Shown here: piece by piece, positions 45,750 through 57,399 of the stretch
Numbering within the stretch: the first letter of the stretch is position 1
Layout: every line of letters begins with the position of its first letter
Assembly: GCA_944470555.2 (NCBI GenBank)
Contig: OX104132.1
Location: 2,675,755 to 2,739,754, forward strand
DNA length: 64,000 nucleotides
Source of the DNA: Heterobilharzia americana
Lineage: Eukaryota; Platyhelminthes; Trematoda; Strigeidida; Schistosomatidae
Direction: 5' to 3'
Translations under genes and position numbers: made by a program
The notes under the pieces: model-generated
Database searches by the model: none
What the model was told of the DNA's origin: nothing
The model's input: the letters and a program-made list of their open reading frames with translations, nothing else

Positions 45750-46790
45750 CTAGCGTCGCCAGTCCTCATAGGACTGGCATTGTTCCTTCCTTTGTGTTTT
45801 GTTTTTAACTTGGGTGGGGGCTATGGCAGTGGTGGCTTCTTTACTTGATGTATCTAACTCACTGGTCAGCTTCTGTGTGACGACCACTGACTCCAGAGGT
45901 CTTGGTGGTTGCAGCCTCTCCTCTTGCCTTCTGGGTCTAGGCTTACTTTCACATATACGTATTGAGCCACCCATGCGATCCTTCGCATTACACCATGCGT
46001 GTAGAACGTCTGTGAGGGAGGCATATGAGTCGAACTGGACGGCGAGTAGTCTGGGATTGGGTATGGACTTCAGGTGCGCTGGCCTTGGCAGTCTACTGAC
46101 GCTGTTGGCCGGTATGCTGTCCAGACCGACTTTGGTTGAGAGCCATTGCCATTGTTGGATGTCGTGAAAGTACCTATCTTTGACCGAGCGGTCACTTGGC
46201 AATTCTGGAATCCCATGTAAAACTATAGTGTTGTTTCTGTCGGGATTTCCGACTGCTGACTTTCCCTCGTCCTCCCTAATTGACAGTGGCTTGTCAAGCC
46301 TGGCCCGAATTTCGCAGTCATTAACGACCTCCAGTTATCGCAAAAGAAGGACGGTGGGTTTCATAGAGAGTGCAGCAGTCGATGTCTTTGGCCATGCGCT
46401 TGACGTTCTCCGAGGCCGGGAAGGAGGTATGGAGACTTGACCTAATATGGTCCCCATGCGTGGTGGTGTGCCTGCAGCTGGAGCTCCAGGCCTGTTCCCA
46501 GGTCCCTCTGTGTCATCCTTTCGTGTTAACCCTACTTTATTCGAGGATGCTGGTGGCTTTCGCGTGGCGGAGAGCACCTCCCTCAGACTTTCCATGCGGA
46601 GTGCGGGCATCTTCCTGCACTCCGGACAAATGTACCAGAACCACTTCCATGGTTATCTCTTCATCAGCTTATAGTATTGTTGGGGGACTTTGGTGTCGCA
46701 GTGGCAATGCGCCCATCGGTGACATGGGTTGCGTGCAAATGTCCCATGGGATACCGAAACAACTTTAGTTCAAACACTGCAGTCATCAGG
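45750..46790 (-). pseudogene. CR1-like ORF1 with PHD-type zinc finger (LINE A)
   Basis: At 46790-46620 a C4HC3-like pattern reads CSV-stop-T, later NPCHRWAHCHCDT and WFWYICPECRK; the second Cys of the first pair seems replaced by a stop (TGA). After a Pro/Ser/Lys-rich part come LLAVQFDSYASLTDVLHAWC and SKPRPRRQEERLQPPRPLES. ORF1 proteins of several CR1 elements carry PHD fingers and are thought to bind RNA or chromatin. Here the frame is interrupted at least twice. Confidence 0.7.
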
Positions 46791-47642
46791 TGTCATAATG
46801 CGGCCTTCTTTCCATGAAGAAAGTGCTACGGATTGTGGCGAACTGCTTGTGGTTGCCTTGTTCTGAAGTCATTTGCGCCGTCTTCTATTTTCGGGCATGG
46901 TATGATCCTTGCTTAAGGAAGGACTAGTTTGTGACGGGCTAGTGCCACTCTGTCACCTGCCTGACGGCTAATGGAATTCTAGAAACATGAGTTGGGCGCC
47001 TTTTTAGGAGTTCGGTGTTATGCCCTACCTCTGATTGTCTGTGGGTACAAACTAGAATGTTGTTCCGGGCGCTATTGTCCCTTTTTGTGCACGACCGCGT
47101 TATCCGTGTCAAAGCTTTGGATCTAGCGTATTGGGCAGACATGTCACCATAATATAAACTTCTTGGGAAAACAAATAATTAACAGCAGTTGGGAGGTCGA
47201 AGAGTGAATGCAGTAAAAGGACAGAATATATAAAGGAAGACAAGTTATGTTGGCTTACCTTCAAACACTTGTCACTTCCTCTGCTCTTGACTAACGAGTT
47301 TAACTGTAAGCTCCAGACGTGTATGTAGAAGCAGGTAAGATGTTTCCTGGGGAACGGCCTCCGAAGAAAACTGAGAGCTAAGGCAGTTTGGCAGTTGAAA
47401 CCACTAAGAACCGTTGACAGGAGGTAGACCAGTTGTTTGAAAAGGATAATAATGCCGATTTTCAACTGTTGAGAAGCGAGTTGACGAATACGCAGCCTTG
47501 AAGTGCGGGCAAGGACAGAAGTGATGCAAAAGTACGATATTTTTAGACTGAGTATTGCAAGTAGGAGTTTTTCGACGTGGGAAAGTCCAAAAGCTGAGGG
47601 ATGAGTGAAAGCACATCGCTATTCAAGGAGCTGTCGGATATC

Positions 47643-48336
47643 CGATAAATAGTGGAATTTCTAGATGATGTCCACATTCAAGTAAAGTAGACTGAAATAC
47701 ATAAACACAGAAAAATAAGAGGCATCAAATGAATTATATCTATCAGAATGAAGACTCGTAACTCATTAGCACTCACAAGTTTCTGTTCTGAATCCGGTTT
47801 CAGTTCAGTATCTGATGAACCATGAAAGTGTAAACGTGAAGGGAGGGTCCAAAGCGGCTGGACACGAGGTATCTTATCCGACGAAACAAATTTAGGATAT
47901 CCCGTCTTACATCTCCAGTTTACAACACACGTAGCACCTGGAGACAATCTACATGCGACAACATTTCTGACTGAAAAATTGAAAACGATTGCACTACTGG
48001 AAATGTGATGGCGCGTAACACTAAATACATTTGAAGCTCTGCTAATCATGATGAGATACTGCAACCATTTGTACTTTGAGAGCGTTAAGATTCACATATC
48101 AATGGGATCGCTAGCAAAAATGATTTCTCAGGCGCCCTTTATTTAGGCACGCTTATCTGCTCTTGTTCATCTCTCAGATGACTATTCTAGTTTATTTCCT
48201 GTTTGATAATCACCAAATTATAGGAAGCCAAAGTAATTTTCTGTGTAAAGTAGAAACTTCGAGTTTTACATTAATGTTTCGAACAGAAGATCAAAGATTG
48301 CACAAGTTACGACGATGACCTTGAATCCAATTTCCA
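47643..48336. repeat. 693-bp direct repeat, copy B
   Basis: Partner of 41733-42425. On its left it abuts the inferred 5' end of LINE A (42426-47642); on its right it continues into LINE B. The last 15 codons and stop of LINE B (48291-48336) lie inside the repeat and are in frame here. In copy A the same bases are out of frame with LINE A. Confidence 0.9.
47777..48049 (-). CDS. ABCB7: Second copy (B) of the candidate ABCB7 first exon
   Basis: This copy appears identical over all 91 codons to copy A, with the same ATG context and the same GTGAGT donor. It sits in the right-hand member of a 693-bp direct repeat. The repeat also carries about 290 bp upstream of the ATG, so the copy could bring its own transcription start and be spliced to the same downstream exon (intron about 12.2 kb). 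It could equally be silent, or an assembly duplicate. The repeat's right end continues in frame into the last codons of the adjacent CR1-like LINE, suggesting this is the older location. Confidence 0.5.
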
Positions 48337-49829
48337 GTTTCAACAGTGAGAGTTGAGGGGGCTTGTAGCTTTTTTGCTGTCGTTTCTGGGCTTGAAGCGC
48401 AGTTCGTTTTGTTCGATCGCATTACTTTGATGCTCGCAGAAGTCCTTTTTCCTTTCTGCTTATAGCTTTTAGGGTTGCGACTGTCTATTGGAAGGTATTT
48501 CAAGCGGTCCAAAAAGTGTTTCCGGGATTGAAACTTTCGCTTAACTGGCTTCCGCACCTGCAATCCATGGATGGCTACTCCTTGTGGTTGTTTACCTGTG
48601 TGAAAGTTAAGAAAGAGAAAGAGTGGTGGTTAAATTTAAAAGATGTATTTGGGTCTGGATAGCCCTCAGAGACACGTGAAGTGGGTATCCAGTTTGTGTT
48701 TGAAGAATTCATATGAAGTAGTCTGGATCACGCCTCAAGGAAGAGCATTCCATGATCTTAAAACTCTTCGGAAAAGAAGTTGTGCCTGACATCTAACTTG
48801 CTATGTTTCGGGCTTAGTTTCTGCATGTGTCCTCTGAGATTAGTGCTACAGCCAAGATTTAATAGGTGATGGAGTGGGTGGCCATGCTTTCTGAGAATGT
48901 TGTGCGTCATTATCGAGTCTCCTCTTACCCTTCTGTATTCCAGAGGACACAGGTCCAGCGCAACCAGTCGTTCTACGTACTTGCAAATTGTACCTGGGTT
49001 TGTTGTTTTTTGGGGGGGGGGCAACGGAGCTGCTGATAAGATCAGTCAACCGCATGGGAAACACCGGCAAGCAGGCACATGTAAGTAAGTATTAGGCTTT
49101 GCTTAAGGAAAGCTGAAAGTGGGGTGAGTGGGGAACGAGAAGAAGGGTAAGAAGTACCTACAGAAAGATAAATGTTACTGGCAATAATATGGAGAGGTGA
49201 TTTATCTTATTGCAGATGCTGGGGTTGAAGAAAACAGGGATGGAAAACATGTCATCAGTTGCTACTGATAAATGTTTGCAGTAAGCCGTTTGCACTCACA
49301 TACTCATCCAGCAGTCGTTTTGAGGAGTCGACGGTCTCCACTGGCAAAGCGTTCCATGGGACGCACTTCGTGGGGGAAAATGTTACATCCCACTCTCGTC
49401 ATTGCCGTATGGTGGGGTATGCGAGTAGGGTTCTCATGGGACTGTCGGTTTTGGACCGATAACGTTGTCCTATTTGGGTGGTCCACATAGTGAATGTTGT
49501 AAGCTATTATCAAGCCACCTCGTTTCCCTTGATAGCTCAGTGTGGAAGAGTTGAGTTGTCTGAGACCTTGCGCATGTGTTTTGGCTGTTAGCCCGACAAC
49601 CTACTTTGTCGCTCTTCCCGTGCCCTCTGGAGAGTGTTTGTGTCCTTAGTACTGGGGGGCTATCGTGCCGAACACCTCTAGGTGGGATCCTACATAGATT
49701 TTGAATACCATTAGGAATAATTCTGGAGTTAACGACCCAACTTGCCTTCTTAGAAAGTGCATAATGGCGTTCGCCTTTGCTGCCATTCCCTCATAAATAT
49801 CAGTAGAATTCAGTGCGTCAGAAACGTTT

Positions 49830-51041
49830 AGTTCTTCGCTGTGGATACATTGGTGACTGCACGCTTGTTAAGAAAGTAGCTGATTTTCATCACCCCTGGT
49901 GTGCAAAGACACACCATCTTGCATTGCTGCAGGTCAAAGCCAAAACCGTCTGAAGTTGGTCGGGACTCCAGATGCAGCAGGTCGTTTTGGAGTATCCTAG
50001 TGTCCCCTTCGTCATCCATCGTCCTCCATACTTTGATGTCACCGGCGCATAGTATGATAGATGGGGTGAATTGAGTGGAGAGGTCATTTATGACTGGTAG
50101 AAATAGTAGTGGCCCGATGATTGCTCCTTGGGAAACTCCTGTCCTTGCATTCCTCTAGGTTGATGGAACTCTGTTTGCCTTAGTGCAAGATTCTCTGTCC
50201 TCTAGGCATGCTGTAAAACCATACTAAGAGTGGTTTAGTGATACCAGCTTTGTAAGTTTGGCAAGCATGGTGCAGCGTGGGATGCTATCAGAGGCTTTGA
50301 CCAAGTCCAAGAAGACAACGTGAACTTGTTTGTTGTCCCATCTAGTGGTACAGTCATCCCAAGCGGTCATCAAGCATGTAGCATGTGGCTGCCCGGTTTT
50401 GTAGTCTTGCTGAGTAGGTTGGACGATGTTTTTTCTTTTCAGGTAGTCCCAAACAAAATCTGCAGCCAGGCTTTCTTGTTTCTTGGAAAATATGGGGAGT
50501 AATGCCATTGGTCTGTAGTTGCATGGCGCTTTATGGTCTCCTCCCTTGAAGACTGGAGAAGGGATGGAATGTTTCCATTTTTCGGGGAGATGATTTACTT
50601 CTAAAGAGTGTGTGAACAGGTTGCATATGAATGCATAGGGCTTCGGGACAGTTGCCTAGTGCTACCGGTCTTTTCATCGCAGCCCGGTGATTTCCTCCTT
50701 CTCAGTATTGAAAGTTTCGCAAACAATAAGTCTGACGAAATCTTTACGTTCATTAGCTTTGTATGGCAGTCCTCGAACTTCACTATATTGCTAGATGTTG
50801 ATAGTCGGTGTATTACTGGGTTGAGTCGTTCGTCAAATCGACTTCTCAGTAGTTCGGCTACCTTACCGCCCTTTAAAGGCTCTCCGGCCAGCCCTGTGAC
50901 CAGGTTTAAACCCTTATTGATCGATTTGCGTCGTGACATACATCGATACAGACTTTTCAGCTTGTAAATCAGCTGTTTAGTCAGGTTGCTGTGCTGTGTA
51001 TGTCTGTCATTACGAATTCTTATATCACATAAGTTTCGCAA
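49830..51041 (-). pseudogene. CR1-like reverse transcriptase (LINE B)
   Basis: CMSRRKSINKGLNLVTGLAG (linker), KLSILRRRKSPGCDEKTGST, LLPIFSKKQESLAADFVW and motif A VVFLDLVKASDSIPR with its Asp intact. Motif C reads LCAGDIKVWR instead of LFADD, losing the first catalytic Asp. So LINE A and LINE B are each dead through a different catalytic box. Confidence 0.84.
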
Positions 51042-51399
51042 CGCCTCGTAGCCATGAAAGTCTGATTATTTTTATGATGCACGCCACGGACACCATACCT
51101 TTTTTTCCCCCTGTGTTTGTCTTTGGGTTGCGCGAGCTACCCAAGGCCGTTTGATAGGTGACCGTCTGGTTAATTTTTCAACATTTTTATCGATAACGCT
51201 CTAGATAACACCTCTAATATATATTCGATGTTGTCTACCTACAGTGAGTGCCATACTTGTAGCCATGCAGCCTCCAGGGACTCATTGTTCGAGAGATAGT
51301 AGTCTGCTTTTCGGCAACGGTGGAGCGCTTCTGGCTCAACTGTTGATAGTGTCTCCTTGATTATCGGGGAGAATCCTGCCAATGCGTAGTCGCTCTCAC

Positions 51400-52122
51400 C
51401 TAAGGGGGGCGTTGGACCCAGGTATTGTCCACCAAATGACCATCGTCTGTCAGGACGTAGTCAAGTGATGATTCTTTTCCACCTAGACCCCATCTAGTGT
51501 TTTCCTCAGCCCTCTCTGCTATTCCTGTCGCCAGAAACGTATTTTGAAGTTCGTATTTGAGAGACTAATGCCCACATCTTACTTCACATTTCGGGTTGAG
51601 TCTTGGTGTGTAGACGTCTGTAGTCGGAGTTTCATTGTCATAGGTTGCCGAGGTGGTCGTTTAAATGGAGTCGAGCAATTGTACCGTGTGCTCTGTCGTG
51701 CAAAGAGGAGGCCTATCTACCACTCCTAATGGGAAATTGCTCTGGTTTCTGGTGAAATAGCACCACAAGGAGTCTGGTAGTAAGCTAAACACACTATCAG
51801 TCGCTTCCTTGACGTTTAGGTGAGCGTCAATGTACATGACAACTCCACCTTCTTTGAACTACCTGTTCTTTTGGAACGGAGGCATACTAGGCAAGGATGT
51901 TTTCTCATCCACGACGTCTGCCGACGACCGCTACTCCGTGACGAGATGTATCTCTGCTTGCAAATCATGGGACACTGTGTTTAGCTCCAGTGGTTTATTC
52001 TTAAGACCCCTTACACCGCTGCAGAAATATGTCAAAGGGCTGCGTTCAGAGTTTAGTGAGATATGGAGACCTGTTTGGAGGCCGGCGTGCCGTTGCATCG
52101 GATTCTGACTGCCGGTGCCCAC
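51400..52122 (-). pseudogene. CR1-like APE endonuclease (LINE B)
   Basis: YFCSGVRGLKNKPLELNTV and LQAEIHLVTE start the domain (usual SNVRGLRNK and AITE). The GDFN region near 51650-51720 is decayed, and CCACTCCAC-type changes break the frame. The end lies at about 51400. Confidence 0.75.
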
Positions 52123-52126
52123 TGGA

Positions 52127-53300
52127 CTAACAGGACTCCGTTTCTCGTCCCTCTTGGCACCTTTCCGCTGGTGTGGCGGTGTTGTTTATTGTGCCCACAG
52201 GTAGTTCACCAGCTAGTTCTTCTGTGAGCAGTACTGTTTCTAGTATTCTTGAAGGTTTCCCCCTATCTTCCATTCTGGCACCTGGTGGTTTACTGTCACA
52301 GCGCCATATGGCACGGTACATGGTACCACGCCGTGAGAGCTTCTGCTGGTGCTGCTCAGCAGTCAAAGCGTACAGCCGGCAATCTTGGTGAAGAAATGAT
52401 CCGCGGATGCGTAGGTCTTGGTAACCCATTCACACTGGTGATAGGCAAACTTTGAAGTCCCATTTTTGTCGCTAGCTGTCTCCGCTGCTCGACGTCACGG
52501 ATGGTATCATCACACTCTGTGGATCAACCCGACAGTTCGGGTATTCCATGCACCACCATGGTTGCATCTTTGTGCAGATCACTTGGTGCGGACTTTCTCC
52601 CTGCCTCTCTGGTGGCCCAAGTTTCGACTTGTTTCGCCCTTATGGGGCAGGGACTAGCAATATCCGGTCGGGGTGACTGCAATAGTGTGTTTCCCGACTG
52701 CTTCGCTGTCGTTGCTGACACTGAGGGGTGGCGGCCTGTTTAGAGGTGCTCTACTTTCTCAGGACAGCCGGTATAGGTTGGCTGAGATGGTTCTCATTCC
52801 TAACTTCCTGCAGTATAGGGACGCTGAACAAAACGACAAGACCCTCTCGCTCGTCCTGCGGTTGAAGGATATTGCGATTGGTAGCCAGTGCTTTCGGTCT
52901 ACTGTATACCCTACTCACTTCCGTTCATTCGTTATCGGCGCAACCTACTTCCTCGGGCTGCTCAGTTCCGTTGGATCGTCTGGATTGCAGCGAAATAGGC
53001 GGGGATGGTTTTGATGCCCCACTTCGAGTGAAGACTAATTTGTTTACACCTCTGAGGGTGGCACTTTTGCACGTTTGTGGAGCTTGGCCAGTTTCCGAGA
53101 GTAGATAACGGGAGCTCGTGCTTTGTAACATGTTTCGCTGTACCAGGTTTCCCAGCCTGCCACTGCTTACAGCAGGTGCTTTCCGACACTCTGGGCATTT
53201 ATACCACATCCATTTACAAAGGTACTTCCTTACAAGGCTGTAGTACTGACCTGGTCAACAGTCGTCACAAATGCAGTGCATCCGTCTAAGACCGGTGTTG
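52127..53300 (-). pseudogene. CR1-like ORF1 with PHD-type finger (LINE B)
   Basis: FTCNTGLRRMHCICDDC, a stop, and WMWYKCPECRKAPA correspond to the finger in LINE A. After a frameshift, 52429-52127 contains MYRAIWRCDSKPPGARMEDR and ILETVLLTEELAGEL, parallel to the end of the LINE A ORF1. Confidence 0.68.
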
Positions 53301-53660
53301 CACGTAAAGGCTTTTCAAGATTCTGACACCAATTCTTCGCAAACAACGCGGCCGTCAGAGGTTTGTTCTTTGTTAGCGACCCAGTGATTTGCCTTCTATG
53401 GGGTGAAGTCGAGCGTGGCGCGTTTCCCCCATGCTTTGTTTTTCATTAAAGGTATGATTGGGGACGCTCTACTGTCATCCTGACTAAAAGGGTTCGCCGT
53501 TTTCAGACGATGCTGCGTCCGGTGTGAATGTGCTATGGGGTCCTCAGGCGACATGGTGCTGCTGTGAAAATCTTTTCTGCACAGGCTAGATTCCGTCCGC
53601 CTGTGGACCTAGTTACGCCACTAAGGGCTTGCGATCTGGTTTTTTGTACCATCATAGTTA

Positions 53661-54430
53661 AGCGGTTTAATATTCAAATACAACAAGAACTGACCTCACA
53701 TCCAACATGCAACAACGTTCAACACCAACAGAGGAAATTCGTAGTTTTTGAGCTCTCGCTTCTAGGTTTGAGGCTCGGTTCTTTTTGTTCGATCGTAATC
53801 CTTTGACGGTCGCAGAAGTCTTCGCGCTTTCCTGCTTATAGTTTTGGAGGTAGTGTTTGTCTATTTGAAGGCGTTTTATTTGCAAATTGTGGCTTGGTTT
53901 GTTTAGGGGGGGCAACAGAGCTGGTGATAAGATCGATCAACCGTTTGCAATTCCTGTGTTGTAGGCACCTACGGATAAGTGTTAAGCGCTACTTAACTAG
54001 TGATAGAAACAGGGTGAATGGGGATGAGAAAGTGAGGAGTGAAAGGTACTTTTGAAAAGACAACTGTGGCTTGTAATAATACTGAGGGGAGATGCTTCTT
54101 ATTGCAAACATAAGGTTGGGGAATACAAGAGTGGAAGAAGGCATCATCAGCTGCCACTGACAAGTGTTCGTGATAAGCCACTTCCGCCCACATACTCACC
54201 CAGTGGTCGTTTGAGGGAGTTCACTGATGTAGCTGTGGCCATTTCCACCGGCAGAGCGTTCCAAAAGGCATATACGGTCAATGAAATGAGGAAACTTGCA
54301 CTCTTTGAACCTTGGCTTCTTAGCCCTGAGGATCCGTCCTTTTGTTCAGTTATGCTATTTCGGCGGTCACAGAGGTCTTTATGTTTTTCCTGTGCATAGC
54401 TCCATACGAAACTTAGAGACTTAGTGGTTC
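53661..54430 (-). mobile_element. CR1-like LINE C, 3' fragment
   Basis: VYAFWNALPVEMATATSVNS is the typical LINE C-terminal box (about 54215-54275). It is followed by LITSSVAPP-like text and a last block (53915-53667) with LRSNKKNRASNLEARAQKLR, homologous to the 3' ends of LINE A and LINE B. Severely 5'-truncated. Confidence 0.78.
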
Positions 54431-54790
54431 ATCGTCAACCCTCAGTGTGATCTGAAACGTTGTAGAGCCATCGGATAAGGTCCCTTCAAAAAGTCGTGGC
54501 AGTGACCCGAAACGAGTCGAGTCGGCCAAGAGGCATACTCTATCTGAAACGTCTCAAGGAGTGAACGCCTTAAAAGTTATCATGCTAGCTAAGAAAATAG
54601 TGGAAAGACTGATGAGAATAGGATTTTAATGATTGTTCTGGGAAACAAAGAAGGTATGGATGTAATGCATCCGAACTACGAAATTTGAACATCCTTATCC
54701 TACCTGAGTGACCCGCCGAGGATTGAATAGAAGGAAGTGAGGCTCTTGCCGAACTTGAGGCTGGACAAACTAGTTGGGAAACAATCTTAA
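54431..54790. other. Unassigned stretch between LINEs
   Basis: No family or coding signal recognised on either strand. Confidence 0.4.
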
Positions 54791-57300
54791 GGGAGTGGGT
54801 CCGCCGGTTAATGTATAGGGTGTTACTATATAAGGAAAGATATGGCTATGGGTTGCAGGGTGGCGGCACACTACTCTTAATTAGGGATGGCACCCACATA
54901 CGATCAGTCGCTTTTGAAGTGCGCTTGTGCGAGACCTGTGAAGTGGCCAGTTGTGAGTTGAAGTCAAGGCAAGGTTTCTTTATTGTTGAGGTTGCTCACC
55001 GTATTTCATCCTGCCTTTCAAGTGACTTCATCGCAACTCATGCGTGAATGGAGCAGAGGCAACACATGCCTAATGGGTGCGGATCTGAATGCTTCACGCA
55101 TAAAGTGGACGGAGCTAACAGTCCTAGCATCGAGCAGTTCCTTCGAAAATGACTTATTTTTAACGGCACCATAATCTGCTTTAGTTCTAATTTTAGCCTG
55201 CGAAGCACTATACGATTATGAACACGAGCCATCGTTATTAGATTTAACTTAAACTAACAAGCGAAGACGTTGTGGACCCTCGATTAGTCCTCTTACCAGC
55301 TGGCCCCCAGTCTTCGAACTCAGGAGTTTGGTTATATCATTGCTTCCCCTGGACCCAATGTTTGGTGCGCAGACATTTCAGGGATAAGGGATTGCGCAGT
55401 CAGTAAGGATTGGACCACCTACAAGGATTTATCAATCAACAACGGATGAGATAGGTTTAGCACTATATTTGGAGAGGTGGCGATGCCGTTTAATCAACGT
55501 TCGACTCTGCGAATATCCTCACATCGCCCTCCATATTCTATAAGGACACTCAGTATCTATTAGGGCAGAAGAAGCGTTCATGAGACTTGTTTACACAAAC
55601 TGGACTGGAAACATTAAAATCTAGGTACATCAAAGCCCATAATTTCTGTAAAGGTTAGATTACACAGTCTTGAATGTTCTACGAGGGAAAGCTTGTGAAG
55701 AATCGCCAAAACTGTCCTAAGAGACTGCAGGTATTCTTCATAGTAGGGATTGAAAAGTGTAGAATTCCCCCTCTGGTGATAGATGGAAGGTCCTGTAATT
55801 TAGCAGAATCTAATCTGCCCAAAGCTGAATGTCTATTGGATTGCTTTAGTGGAGTCTACTCTGCAGATCATGATGGTGGAGTGCTTAATAGTGGTATCAT
55901 CACTGCCCCGGCAATGGATACAGTATTCGCAACAAATAAACCAGTCTTACAGTTGCTCATTAATCCCAAACCTGGGAAACCCCTGAACCGCAGTGAGCTA
56001 CACCCCAGATGGCTAATTTTGATAGCGGACATTATTGATGACCCCTTCTTCGTGTCCCTATCTCAGACTGGCCCCCCTAGAGGCCGGAAAAACGCCACAA
56101 TCAGCCGGGTTTTTAAGACAGGTGGGCGCTAGTTGGTGTCCAACAGTCGCCATGTAAGTCTAACTAGCACGGTTATTGGGGTTTAGTAAAAAATAATTCG
56201 TGATGAGGTGCTTAAACGTGTTGAATCAATCAGTCTTTCAGCACGACAGCAACGCAGTTCTCTCGCCGGACACTCCTATTTTACTAGCCTCCTTATCACA
56301 ACAGAGAAATGGGTTGCAGCTCTTGATCGCAAGCCGCCAAGAGATGTCGTAATTATAGACTTCAGCAAGGCATCCGATAAAGTAACACAGGTGAAATTAC
56401 CAAGCAAGACACCCTCCTTCCGGTTAAGTGCTTCGTTGCGAGACCGGGCCGGGGAATTTCTGTACGAAAGAAAGCAAAGAGTGAGGATAACTGGGATACT
56501 ATCCGGATGGAAACCTGTGACGGGTGGAGCTCCTCAAAAAGCGATCCTAGACCTACTACGATTCTTGTTACATGTCAACGAACTACCGAACATGTTCATG
56601 TCTTCGGTACTGCTATTCACCGATGATGTGAAGGTTCATAGAGCCATACCCAAAGATACTGATGGTTATGTACTTCAAGTTGATCTGGAAGAACCGGTAG
56701 GCCTATCCAAACGTCGGTCTTCAAAGAATAGATCGCAAAACTAGAAGTTGACTGTTGGGGACAAGTGTTAGAACCTTGTCAATCACCTTGGTGCTCCTGA
56801 GCCAAAGAAGCATAACAAAGGTCGTATCCACAGTTCTCTAATGGGTTTCGAGTAGCATCTCCCCTCGGTCTCAGTAAAACACCCAAAGAATTTAATTTCT
56901 TGCCTTAAATTAAAGAGCAAAACCCATCGTGGAATAACCGCTTCAACCAAAGCATAGTTAACTAGCCAGCCAAATGAAAGCGATGAAGACAAAGCAGAGG
57001 CTGTGGCTAGATATTCTACCTCTTTACATCCTTACGCAAAGACCTCCACCGTACGCTACCTAAACAACAGAAACATTGAAACCCTGCAGCAAAACCTCTG
57101 TAGGCACCGACGACAAAGATGCATACCCGAGCAATTGTGTTCTCCGGATATGGAGGAATCAGCGGGAATAGACTGGCTACACCGAGATTGCCTTGGGGAC
57201 GTTGCACCTTCCGCATCTGGCCTGACAGCTGCCCTATCCTCACCATCCCTAGCGAAGTCAGGCGCCTATACTACTGAAAGGATTCCATAACAACATTTGT
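54791..57300 (+). mobile_element. CR1-like LINE D, decayed
   Basis: Plus-strand order: endonuclease remnants (GGGTLLLIRDGTHIRS at 54870-54910, CLMGADLNASRIKW at about 55060-55110, a decayed GDFN box), an RT start (55674-56132) and the RT core (56208-56744). The part after 56750 is unassigned but probably belongs to it. Confidence 0.75.
55674..56744 (+). pseudogene. CR1-like reverse transcriptase (LINE D)
   Basis: ECLLDCFSGVYSADHDGG, LLINPKPGKPLNRSELHPR and NATISRVFKTGGR are the RT lead-in (usual LKPGKSPGPDGIHPR and PIFKKG). Then VVIIDFSKASDKVTQVKLP (motif A with Asp), WKPVTGGAPQKAILDLLRFL (motif B, usual TSGVPQGSVLGPLLF) and SSVLLFTDDVKVHRAI (motif C with Asp-Asp). Two blocks in different frames. 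Confidence 0.85.
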
Positions 57301-57399
57301 TCAAATGGCAGGTTCCAGGTAGCACCCGCCAAGTTAAAATTCCAGAAATACTAGCCACGAGAGCTATTGCAGTCCGCCTAGGAAACAACAGACAGTTAT

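Larger units (their letters stand above)
42426..47642 (-). mobile_element. CR1-like LINE A
   Basis: Minus-strand order: 5' region (47642-46800), ORF1-like protein with a PHD-type finger (46790-45750), APE endonuclease (45674-45026), RT (44624-43693) and a long C-terminal extension to the 3' edge. This layout is that of CR1-clade LINEs. Both ends touch copies of the 693-bp direct repeat. The element is disrupted by stops, a frameshift in the endonuclease (near 45490) and a changed RT catalytic residue. Confidence 0.88.
48291..53660 (-). mobile_element. CR1-like LINE B
   Basis: Same organisation as LINE A but clearly diverged from it: PHD-type finger and ORF1 (53300-52127), endonuclease (52122-51400), RT (51041-49830), C-terminal extension ending at a stop at 48291-48293. 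The extension holds a LINE-typical box near 49310-49370 (usual WN.LP..VV.A.SVNSFK), and its last codons (48563-48291) resemble those of LINE C. Several frameshifts make it non-autonomous. The 3' edge lies inside direct repeat copy B. Confidence 0.86.

Noticed and set aside
45799..46768. Several plus-strand frames of 86-132 codons
   Set aside because: They are antisense to the LINE A ORF1 and endonuclease region, whose minus-strand text has recognisable domains.
42426..47642. Reading the 693-bp direct repeats as an ordinary target-site duplication of LINE A
   Set aside because: The length is far beyond usual LINE target duplications, and the right edge lies inside homologous LINE coding sequence, which fits recombination or template switching better; not formally excluded.
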